Assembly (NCBI GenBank): GCA_031385545.1
Contig: JANNBN010000140.1
Location: 1 to 64,000 of the forward strand
Origin: JANNBN01 sp031385545
GTDB taxonomy: Bacteria; Actinomycetota; Acidimicrobiia; Acidimicrobiales; JANYDT01
Direction: 5' to 3'
DNA: 64,000 nt
Both the position numbers and the translations under genes were made by a program. Numbering within the stretch: position 1 is the first letter of the stretch; the number at the start of each line of letters is the position of its first letter. Positions 35,689-43,308 of the stretch are shown here, piece by piece. Below the pieces are notes generated by a model. It made no database searches and was not told the DNA's origin. It saw only the letters and a list, made by a program, of their open reading frames with translations.

Positions 35689-36694
35689 GCAGCCCCGAAC
35701 CGTCGAGGAGTTTCGCACGTGGGCACGGTCCGGGTCTCCGTTACCCCTTCCTGGAGCAGGCAATACTGCGGAGCGATTTCGACTCCTTCGTCAGTCCGCA
35801 GCAGCGGACGCAAGCCTTGGACGGCTGGTCGAAGCACACGGAGATGCACTGGCTATCCTCAACGACGCTCACGTCGGGCACGGCCAATCGGCAGCATTGG
35901 CCGTATGGGCTTCGGGTGCAACGAGCGACGTCGTGTTGCACCAACTGCAGCGAGGGTACGCCGTGAACGGCACCCGGAAATTCTGCGGAGGAGCGCCGAT
36001 CGTCGATGCCGCGATCGTCACCACGCACGGGCCTGAAGGTGAACAATTGGTCCTGATTGACCTCCACCTCCCAGGGGTGCAGATCGACACATCGACGTGG
36101 AAGACAAGGGCTTTCACAGACGCAGGCATCTCAACGGTTCGCTTCGACGATGTTCGGATCAACGATGAGGACCTCGTCGGACCACCGCAGTGGTATTCGC
36201 AGCGCCCGGGTTTCTGGTTCGGGGCTGTCGGAGTTGCAGCCCTGTGGGCCGGCATGGCCGACTCTGTGCTGTCGATGCTCCCCGAGCTCAAACGCCACGA
36301 CGATCAGCTTTCCGACGCAGCCGAGGGGAGGGCAATAGCTGCCATGTGGGCAGTCTCTGCGCTTCTCGACAAAGCGGCACAGGAGATGGACCGGAAACAC
36401 CGTGGGCATACAGGGCATACAGGGCATACAGGACATACAGGGCACTCAGGGAATACAGGGCATACATCGTCGTCGGCACAAGCGTTAGGTCTCGCCTGTC
36501 GGCAGTGCGTTCGCAGCGAAATTGAGTCGGCGTTGGTTGCTTTCGATCAGGAAGTCGGCCCTGCGGCAACGGCACTCAACCCACAGTTGGCAGTGAAACG
36601 GCTGGAGCTATCGCTTGCGCTGGCCCAAAGCCACGGTGCCCGGGATCTCGCCGTTCTGGGGCGAGGAGGAGCAGTGGCGTTCACGGTCATGTAG
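35681..36694 (+). CDS. Acyl-CoA dehydrogenase-like protein of the glycolipid operon
   Basis: 337 aa from ATG 35681, which overlaps the GT2 stop by 8 nt; further upstream ATGs lie in the P-A-M repeat and were rejected. YAVNGTRKFCGGAPIVDAAIVTT (near 92-114), ISTVRFDDVRINDEDLVGPP (near 150-170) and WFGAVGVAALWAGMADSVL match the acyl-CoA dehydrogenase fold. The family's normal about 380-residue length is slightly reduced, and the helical N-terminal domain is short. A 9-bp repeat inserts G-H-T triplets near residue 242. It may desaturate an acyl chain attached to the glycan product (inference). Confidence 0.8.
   Translation: MCEQPRTVEEFRTWARSGSPLPLPGAGNTAERFRLLRQSAAADASLGRLVEAHGDALAILNDAHVGHGQSAALAVWASGATSDVVLHQLQRGYAVNGTRKFCGGAPIVDAAIVTTHGPEGEQLVLIDLHLPGVQIDTSTWKTRAFTDAGISTVRFDDVRINDEDLVGPPQWYSQRPGFWFGAVGVAALWAGMADSVLSMLPELKRHDDQLSDAAEGRAIAAMWAVSALLDKAAQEMDRKHRGHTGHTGHTGHTGHSGNTGHTSSSAQALGLACRQCVRSEIESALVAFDQEVGPAATALNPQLAVKRLELSLALAQSHGARDLAVLGRGGAVAFTVM
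36404..36466. repeat. In-frame 9-bp minisatellite in the acyl-CoA dehydrogenase-like gene
   Basis: Seven units of GGGCATACA with three variant units (GGACATACA, GGGCACTCA, GGGAATACA). They read G-H-T triplets, giving a histidine-rich loop before SSSAQALGLACRQCV. Confidence 0.95.
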
Positions 36695-37283
36695 CCGGAC
36701 TGGTCGCGACACCATCTGAATGCTGCACTTCGAACAGTTGCTTCTCCAATTCACTTCCCAACCGCTTCAATGCCGATCGAATCCGCGTTTTCACAGTCCC
36801 CTCGGGAAGGTTGAGCAGCAGAGCAATGTCGCGATACGTATGTGCGCCGAAGTACGCAAGCTGCAGAATCACGCGCTCTTCGTTGGGAAGACTGTCGACA
36901 GCAGAGCGGACCATTTGAGCCTCGGATCGGTTGTCGAGATGATGATCCACCACCTCGGGGCAGAGGAAACTTCGATCTTCGACAACGCGGCCTTCTCGCG
37001 TGCAACGGTCTCTCCGAGCGCGGATCAGCTCGACGCACCTTCCGTGGGTCCGTGTCAACAAATTCGCCCGCAGGGTCCCACGCTGCGCAGCAAATCTGTC
37101 GGTGCCCTCCCACAAACTGAGGAACACTTCTTCGCAGACATCCTCAGCCACGTCTCGATCCCCAAGCAGTCTGTTGGCGAGCGACAACACTGTTCCACCA
37201 TGTCGCCGGTAGATCTCGCAGACAGCGCTTTGATCTCGCAGGGTCACTTGGTCCAGCAACTGCACGTCGGTCAGGTCGAGCAC
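36687..37283 (-). CDS. ECF-family RNA polymerase sigma factor
   Basis: 198 aa. Region 2 is LRDQSAVCEIYRRHGGTVLSLANRLLGDRDVAEDVCEEVFLSLWE; region 4 is VDSLPNEERVILQLAYFGAHTYRDIALLLNLPEGTVKTRIRSALKRL. No anti-sigma gene with a zinc finger is adjacent. The gene lies 12 bp after the GT4 fusion on the same strand and converges on the acyl-CoA dehydrogenase gene with an 8-bp overlap. It may control the glycolipid locus. Confidence 0.9.
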   Translation of the reverse strand: MLDLTDVQLLDQVTLRDQSAVCEIYRRHGGTVLSLANRLLGDRDVAEDVCEEVFLSLWEGTDRFAAQRGTLRANLLTRTHGRCVELIRARRDRCTREGRVVEDRSFLCPEVVDHHLDNRSEAQMVRSAVDSLPNEERVILQLAYFGAHTYRDIALLLNLPEGTVKTRIRSALKRLGSELEKQLFEVQHSDGVATSPAT

Positions 37284-37295
37284 GGCCCATTCACT

Positions 37296-39710
37296 TCAAA
37301 CTCGATGTGGCCGGTGCTGTTGCGCACCGCTCGACGGTGCGTCATCAAGTCTGACGAGGCTCGGTGCGGCCCGCAACTCGGGGCCGAGCATGGTGACTCC
37401 ATGGAGCGTGATCGGAAGTGCCAAGGAATCCGAGATGGCCGACATGGACGTGATCGCCGCCAACGTGGATTCGGCGCCCTGGTTGCGATTCACCCCTTCG
37501 TCTGTGAGACCGTCGAAACACCCACCGCGCTCATCGACTAGGGCGACGCCTCTCCGATTGCGCCCGAGATACCACTGGTTGGCCACCATGGCCCGGACGC
37601 GGTGCCAGTTCGAACCGGTGAGTTTCCACGCGCGGAGGTGGGCCCTGACCAGTGCCGCCGCCTCAAGTGGCTGTTCATCGCCGCTTTCGTCAGCTCCCAT
37701 GAGCTGAGCAAGCCCGAGATGTCCAGGGAACCGGTAATGATCGCCGCCATCGCACATCGAATCGAGCCACTTCAGGAGCCGGAGACCTGTTTCGACCACA
37801 CGCTCGTCGCCGAGATACTCGCCGACAGCCAGGAACGTCTCGGGAAACAGCCCGTTGTCGTACCGAAGCGAAGGTTCGAGCCAGGTCCACCCGCCCTGCG
37901 AGCAACGCTCGACCGCATCGGTCAGGGCATTGAGGCGCCGCCGGATGTCCTTGTCCTGCGTCAACCAAGGTGCCTCGACCTGGCCCAACAGGGTGTAGGC
38001 CAATTGGTGCAGGGAATCGCCGTCCGACGGTTCTTGGAAGAGCCGCCGAAGAACGGGGTCAGCCACCACCGCGAAGTTTCGGTCCGCCGCCACCGAAGCC
38101 AGTCCCATCGCTGCTCGGCCGACGTGGTCACCGCGCGATGGGACACCGACCCACGTCCTGTCGAAGGACATGAAATTGAACAGCTGGCTTTGGGTTGAAC
38201 CCGTGCTTTCAGTATTCGCCATTTCCCATGCAAGCGTCAGGAATGAGACTCCGCGAGCCGCTATTCGACTCCAATCGGCGTCTGCTCGCCGCCTGAACGC
38301 AACAGGGACGAGCCGCGCGACGTCGTCGACGCAGTACCCGCTCGAGAGCATCGGCACCACACCAGTTGCGTGCTGGACAATGCCGACGTCGTCGACCAGA
38401 CACCGAAGGTGGGTAGTAGGAAACGCGGCTTCCAAGGACAGAACAGCACCGGAACCGATCGACCAATCGAGCTCGCCCGGATGGGTTCCGTGCCGACCGC
38501 TCTGCTGACGTGACCGAGCCCGATCGATTTCAATCACCGCCAACCGACCGGCGGCTATGACACGAGCATCCGTGAGCGAACGAGCCAACGCGACGGTGGT
38601 TTGCCCGATGACGCTCCATTTCACGTCAGCTCCACGATGCAGGGCACACTCGCGTGCAGCGGCGAGCGCCTCGCTATCCAGTGCAAACCGCGTGATCGCC
38701 CTCGCAAAGGCCAGCGGGTTGCGGCTGTTGACCACTACACCGGCGCCCGAACAGAGTTGGTCCGACGCATAGAGATACGGGGTGGACACGACCGGACACC
38801 CGGCAGCAAGTGCGAAGGTCAAGGCGCCGGACACGATCTGGTCCGGGTTTACGTAAGGCGTGACGAAGAGGTCGGTCGCAGCGAGCAGGTTCGCGATATC
38901 GGTCACAGCAAGGAACTTGTCGATGAACCGAACGGTGGAGCCGAGACCGAAGTCCGCCACCAGTTCGTGCAACTGCGATCGATAGCGCTCTCCATGGCGA
39001 TGCGTCTCGCCCGGATGGCTTCGTCCGGCGATGATGAGCTGCGCGTTCGGGACAGACTCAACGACGGTCCGCATCGACTCGATTGCAAGTTCCAAGCCTT
39101 TGCCGGGCGAGAGCAGGCCGAAGGTGGATACCACAAAGCGATCGGCGACATCGAACGCTGCTCGTGCCTCGACACGACAGCTTTCGTAGAGCTCGTTGGG
39201 GGCTCCGTGGGGAATGAGGTGCAGTTTGCCGCGCTCGACGAGACGCTGGCCGATCAGCAAGTCTTCGGCGACACCGCTGAACACGGTCACGGCGTCTGCG
39301 AGCCGACAGGCGTCTGCCAGCACCGACCTCTGATGAAGGCTGAATGATGGGACCACCGTGTGCAATGTGAGGATGACCGGGACGGTCAAGGCGGCCATGA
39401 ACCGAAGCAGGTACTCACCATCCTCTCCTCCGAAGATCCCGAACTCGTGCTCGACGATGACGACGTCGCACTGTTCGTTGGCGCGGGCAGCGCCGGCCAA
39501 GTAAGCCGAGGGTGCGTCGGCCTCTATCACGATCTGGACAGCCGCTCCGGGGAGATCCTGCTGCGCGGGATCGACCATCGCGATGATGACCACCTCGGCT
39601 CCCTCGCTCGTTCCGAGGATCGCCTGCTCGAGGTCAGCTGCGAAGGTTGCGAGACCACAGGCTCGGGGGGCGTAGGTCGAACAGATTCCAATTCGAAATG
39701 GTGTTTTCAC
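37296..39710 (-). CDS. GT4 glycosyltransferase fused to an alpha/alpha-toroid domain
   Basis: 804 aa, GTG start with AAGGA eight bases upstream. The N-terminal half is a GT-B family 4 enzyme: GICSTYAPRACGLATFAADL, HEFGIFGGEDGEYLLRFM, FGLLSPGKGLELAIESM and DLFVTPYVNPDQIVSGALTFALAAGCPVVSTPY (E/D-rich nucleotide-sugar site). The C-terminal half (about 430-780) is helical with HQLAYTLLGQ, GGWTWLEPSLRYDNGLFPETFLAVGEYLGD and NRNQGAESTLA, like six-hairpin glycosidase-type toroids that often occur as separate proteins beside such GTs. Glycan building and trimming in one chain is inferred. Confidence 0.8.
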   Translation of the reverse strand: MKTPFRIGICSTYAPRACGLATFAADLEQAILGTSEGAEVVIIAMVDPAQQDLPGAAVQIVIEADAPSAYLAGAARANEQCDVVIVEHEFGIFGGEDGEYLLRFMAALTVPVILTLHTVVPSFSLHQRSVLADACRLADAVTVFSGVAEDLLIGQRLVERGKLHLIPHGAPNELYESCRVEARAAFDVADRFVVSTFGLLSPGKGLELAIESMRTVVESVPNAQLIIAGRSHPGETHRHGERYRSQLHELVADFGLGSTVRFIDKFLAVTDIANLLAATDLFVTPYVNPDQIVSGALTFALAAGCPVVSTPYLYASDQLCSGAGVVVNSRNPLAFARAITRFALDSEALAAARECALHRGADVKWSVIGQTTVALARSLTDARVIAAGRLAVIEIDRARSRQQSGRHGTHPGELDWSIGSGAVLSLEAAFPTTHLRCLVDDVGIVQHATGVVPMLSSGYCVDDVARLVPVAFRRRADADWSRIAARGVSFLTLAWEMANTESTGSTQSQLFNFMSFDRTWVGVPSRGDHVGRAAMGLASVAADRNFAVVADPVLRRLFQEPSDGDSLHQLAYTLLGQVEAPWLTQDKDIRRRLNALTDAVERCSQGGWTWLEPSLRYDNGLFPETFLAVGEYLGDERVVETGLRLLKWLDSMCDGGDHYRFPGHLGLAQLMGADESGDEQPLEAAALVRAHLRAWKLTGSNWHRVRAMVANQWYLGRNRRGVALVDERGGCFDGLTDEGVNRNQGAESTLAAITSMSAISDSLALPITLHGVTMLGPELRAAPSLVRLDDAPSSGAQQHRPHRV

Positions 39711-39781
39711 GGTTGATCCTTGCGTGGACGTTCGATGTTGCCGATCGGATGGGGTCTCTGCCGGTGTCCCGGCGGCTGATC

Positions 39782-39811
39782 GATGTCATACCGGCGGATG
39801 TCATACCGGCG
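39782..39811. repeat. 15-bp perfect tandem duplication
   Basis: GATGTCATACCGGCG occurs twice in direct succession, in the 279-bp gap between the GT4 and DUF2383 genes. No gene is supported in the gap. Confidence 0.95.
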
Positions 39812-39989
39812 GTCTGGTTCGAGCGCTTCATCACGCCGCTGACTGACTGTCGGTACCCAATCGACTGCCCCGCCAAACCATCTTCGGGTGCGTACATGTC
39901 AGTGGCACCCGACGCATCGGGCCCCGTCGACACGTTCGTCGCGGGACCCGAATGGTGGACACTGAGGCGGGCTTCACCCGCAGCGAGGG

Positions 39990-40454
39990 CTACCTCGCAG
40001 CGTGGGCGGCACCTTGCATCTTCACGATGTCGACCTCAGCCGATCGAATCTCCATGACCTGCTCGTCAAGCACCCTGCGCAGTGCAGGCGAAATCTCTTG
40101 ACTCAACGCGTCTTCGTATACGCCGATCGCATGGCTCTCGCCTCCCGCTGCCGCTTCAAGGACACCGCTCGGATCAGGTCCCGACAACACGTCCTTCAGC
40201 GTCATCCAGCCGCGATGCACCATCGCTGCGACTGAGCCGTCATCGTCGAAGTCATCGCCGTCATCGCCGTCGTTCACAGCCAACGTTTCCAGCTGATGGT
40301 GAAACGAGCTTCGTTGCTCGCCGTAACGAGCGAAGACACCGGCCAGTTCGGCCGAATCGGACTCGGCGAGTTTTTCGGCACCCTTCAGATAGCCGTCTCG
40401 GCCGTCGGCCAAAGTCGCCAGGACCTTCTTCGTGACATTTTTATCAACAGACAT
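39990..40454 (-). CDS. PA2169/DUF2383 four-helix-bundle protein
   Basis: 154 aa. KKVLATLADGRDGYLKGAEKL and YGEQRSSFHHQLETLA in the first helices, then GWMTLKDVLSG and GGESHAIGVYEDALSQ (ferritin-like E-x-x-H) match PA2169-type ferritin-like bundles. An acidic D-G-D-D loop (near 61-74) interrupts the bundle. Such proteins are commonly stress- or stationary-phase-induced. A sigmaB-like promoter is visible upstream. Confidence 0.85.
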   Translation of the reverse strand: MSVDKNVTKKVLATLADGRDGYLKGAEKLAESDSAELAGVFARYGEQRSSFHHQLETLAVNDGDDGDDFDDDGSVAAMVHRGWMTLKDVLSGPDPSGVLEAAAGGESHAIGVYEDALSQEISPALRRVLDEQVMEIRSAEVDIVKMQGAAHAAR

Positions 40455-40490
40455 TGTGCACCTCGGGGTGTAGAGAATGGACCTTCGTCA

Positions 40491-40516
40491 CTTCCCGAAT
40501 CACGCACGTTTGAAAC
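40491..40516 (-). promoter_or_regulatory. Possible sigmaB/sigmaF-type promoter of the DUF2383 gene
   Basis: On the minus strand, GTTT (40516-40513), 16 bases, then GGGAAG (40496-40491), 36 bp before the start codon. It resembles the GTTT-N14-17-GGGWAT general-stress consensus with two mismatches in the -10 box. Prediction by eye only. Confidence 0.35.
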
Positions 40517-40554
40517 ATGGAGCAGCTGAAACATGGAGCTGCAGTCACCCTGGC

Positions 40555-42219
40555 CTACCGTTCGAACGCTGCGGTCGTGGAGTTCACGGGCTGGTACCGC
40601 GCGCACAGCAAGATGATGTCGTCCGTCGGCCCATTGGGCCCAAGCATGTCTTCGGTGACGAGGTTCATGAACTCTGGCAACTGAGTCGACCTGTGTCGGA
40701 GAGCCGACCGCTTCAACCGTGCCAACCCATCGTCTATCGATTCGCTGCGACGTTCCACGAGGCCGTCCGAGTAGAGAATCACTGAACTTCCCGGAGGAAT
40801 TGGGCAACGATGCGTTGTGTGGCTCCGAACCTCCAAACCAAGCGGAGTGACCAGTGCCTCGTTCAACCACTGCGCTTCACCGTTCGGCAGCAGCAGAAGT
40901 GGCGGGAGGTGGCCAGCAAGGCTGTACACAAGCGACGCGGCGACGGTATCGATAACCACACACGCTGCTGTCGCGAAGTCGACGGAATTGATACGCGCGC
41001 AGTGACCATACGCGTCGAGGACCGAGTCGGAGCAGGGTTCGATCAGTGGCGCAAGGGCGCTGACACCGCTGCGCAGCCGACCCATGCTTGTGGTCGCCGC
41101 AAGGTCATGTCCCGCGACATCACCCACGACAAGGCCGACATACCTACCTGACCACTCAAAGCTGTCGTACCAATCTCCTCCGACGGACATCAGATCTGCT
41201 GCTGCGCTGTAGTGGGCTGCCAGTGTCAGCGAGAGGTTCGCAACCAAGGAATATGGGAGCAGCGATTCTTGTAGCTTCAGCGCAATCTCGTGTTCGCGAC
41301 GCGCTGCCTCTATGAGCCGTTCATGGAGCACCACCCGTTCGGCCACCAGACCAGCCTGCCGAGTGATGGCAACCAACAGGTCGAGGTTCGGACCGGAAGC
41401 CCAGTCGTGCTGGCTGGACCCGACCACCAGCGCTCCGATCGGTGCACCGTGGGAGTCGTTGAGCGGCACCGAGGTAATTGTTTCGATCAAATACTTGTCG
41501 ATATCGACACCGGGGTACTCGGCTGTGATGTTGTTGCGGCCTGTCACCACCAATGACCGGTTTTGTCGAATTGCAGCCGTGCCAGGAAGATTCTCATCCA
41601 GACCGATACCTTGAAACTTGTGCACGGCGTCTTGGTCGGCTGCTTCGGTGGCGATGATCTCGAGCTTTCCATCAACAAGAAAGTTCACCGCTGCGATTTC
41701 GATCTGCAGCGACCTTCTGAGGCTTTGGAGAAGAGCCTCGGCCAGTTCCGAACGCGATCTGACGGTCGAGAATCGTGAAGCCGTCAGCTGGAGCAGTTCG
41801 ACTCTCTCGCGGGTTTGCCGCTCGGCTTCCAGTGCACCGCGCAGCGCCAAATCATCAACGTGGCGCTGAGTGTCGTCTTTGAAGACGAGCACAAATCGCC
41901 CGTGCGGCTCGACCGGGACGGCGAAGACATCGAACCACCTCCCCATGGCCTCGGACCCCTCGGAAAAACGCAGCGTCTCTCGTCCGAGCCCGACACGGGC
42001 GTACGTCTTGATCCAATGGGCTTCCAAGTCGGGCACCAACTCCAATGCCGTCTTGCCAACCGGGTCGAGAAGGCCGGTCATCTCGGAGAACACAGCATTG
42101 ACCTCCAGAAAGCGGTAGTTGGTGGCTGTTCCGTCTCCGTCGACGATTAATTCGGCAACGCAAAACCCTTGGTCGATCTGCTCGAAGACGGCCCGAAGGG
42201 ACTGCTGATCAAATGGCAT
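40555..42219 (-). CDS. PAS-GAF-PP2C (RsbU-like) serine phosphatase
   Basis: 554 aa from ATG 42219; a start 33 bases upstream is possible. PAS domain (near 9-120: YRFLEVNAVFSEMTGL, WFDVFAVPVE), GAF domain (near 140-300), then a SpoIIE/PP2C domain starting ALKLQESLLPYSL, with SVGGDWYDSFEW and LVVGDVAGHDLAAT giving the metal-binding aspartates, and PTDDIILLCARY at the end. It would dephosphorylate an anti-anti-sigma STAS protein; the STAS-containing fusion at 42524 is the obvious candidate. Confidence 0.9.
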   Translation of the reverse strand: MPFDQQSLRAVFEQIDQGFCVAELIVDGDGTATNYRFLEVNAVFSEMTGLLDPVGKTALELVPDLEAHWIKTYARVGLGRETLRFSEGSEAMGRWFDVFAVPVEPHGRFVLVFKDDTQRHVDDLALRGALEAERQTRERVELLQLTASRFSTVRSRSELAEALLQSLRRSLQIEIAAVNFLVDGKLEIIATEAADQDAVHKFQGIGLDENLPGTAAIRQNRSLVVTGRNNITAEYPGVDIDKYLIETITSVPLNDSHGAPIGALVVGSSQHDWASGPNLDLLVAITRQAGLVAERVVLHERLIEAARREHEIALKLQESLLPYSLVANLSLTLAAHYSAAADLMSVGGDWYDSFEWSGRYVGLVVGDVAGHDLAATTSMGRLRSGVSALAPLIEPCSDSVLDAYGHCARINSVDFATAACVVIDTVAASLVYSLAGHLPPLLLLPNGEAQWLNEALVTPLGLEVRSHTTHRCPIPPGSSVILYSDGLVERRSESIDDGLARLKRSALRHRSTQLPEFMNLVTEDMLGPNGPTDDIILLCARYQPVNSTTAAFER

Positions 42220-42523
42220 CGGTGGAGCCGAACACGGTGGCTGTCGGAACAAGTCCGCACCCGTTTTGCAGACCGAACACGTTCATCGACCCGAACCATA
42301 CGGCAAGAACCACGCTCTTGGGGAAAGACTCTGGCCAAGGCGGGCCTGAGTGGTCCCGAACACAACGGTTCGCCGTCGGGGCCGGCAATCGTCACGTGGC
42401 AAATGACACGGTAAACCGGGCAAACGCGCTTCGCGACGTTCCAGAGCGATTAGTGGTTACTGTTCTCCATGTGAGATCACACGCGGAACCCGCTCGGACA
42501 ACTTGCAAGTGATCGTCTGACGC

Positions 42524-43246
42524 GTGAACCGATTCGGCCGATCGTTCGCCTCACAGGTCTCGTCCATCCGACCCGCCCGGTCGTGGGTCATGGAGGTCGC
42601 TGGCCAGGGATGGCCGCAGAACATCCAGCGCGTCGCTGACATCGGACTCGTCACGAGCGAGTTGGTGACGAACGCGACCGAGCATGGAAACGGCGCCGAC
42701 CTTGCGATTGCGATCGACACCTCAGAGCGTCATCTCACGCTGACTGTCACCTCAGGCCGAAAGCAGACTTTCCCGGTGGTGTCGGATCCCAGCCCTGACA
42801 GCTCGGCCGGACGCGGGCTGCACATCGTGTCGAACCTGTCACAGTCTTTCGCTGTCGAATCAGACACTGGGTTCGTTCGAGTTTCCGTCGGTTTCGAAAT
42901 GGCAGACGAGCAATCTGGGGCTAGCTTCAAGGGAATGGGATCGCCAGAAACGCTCACCATCGGGTCTCAAGACGGAACGCTGGCATTGTCTGGAGAGATC
43001 GACGCGTCCAGCGCGGCGCTCTGTCAAGCAGCGCTTGAGGCAATGCAACCGACCGATGGACAGGCGTTGGTCGATGTCTCCGGTATCACCTTCATCGACT
43101 CCACGGGCCTTCGCGTGTTCGTGAAGGCCCATCAACGAGCCGAATCTGGGTCGGTGAAGCTTGTTCTTCTCAACGCTTCACCGACTGTGTTGCGGTTGAT
43201 GGAGATCACCGGCCTCATCGATTACTTGCACTTTGCGACTTCCTGA
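42524..43246 (+). CDS. RsbW-like HATPase domain fused to an RsbV-like STAS domain
   Basis: 240 aa, GTG start. The N-terminal half is a GHKL kinase of the anti-sigma type: LVTSELVTNATEHGNG (N-box) near 42-57 and SSAGRGLHIVSNLSQ (G-box) near 90-104. The C-terminal half (about 140-240) is a STAS domain with ALVDVSGITFIDSTGLRVFVKA, keeping the phospho-acceptor serine in D-S-T-G-L. Kinase and its usual antagonist are in one chain. It lies divergently from the PP2C phosphatase. Confidence 0.88.
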   Translation: MNRFGRSFASQVSSIRPARSWVMEVAGQGWPQNIQRVADIGLVTSELVTNATEHGNGADLAIAIDTSERHLTLTVTSGRKQTFPVVSDPSPDSSAGRGLHIVSNLSQSFAVESDTGFVRVSVGFEMADEQSGASFKGMGSPETLTIGSQDGTLALSGEIDASSAALCQAALEAMQPTDGQALVDVSGITFIDSTGLRVFVKAHQRAESGSVKLVLLNASPTVLRLMEITGLIDYLHFATS

Positions 43247-43308
43247 ACCGTCAGCTCCGTGCCTATAACCGAGAAGCCGAGTTCAACTCTGAGCCACACT
43301 CGTGCCGG

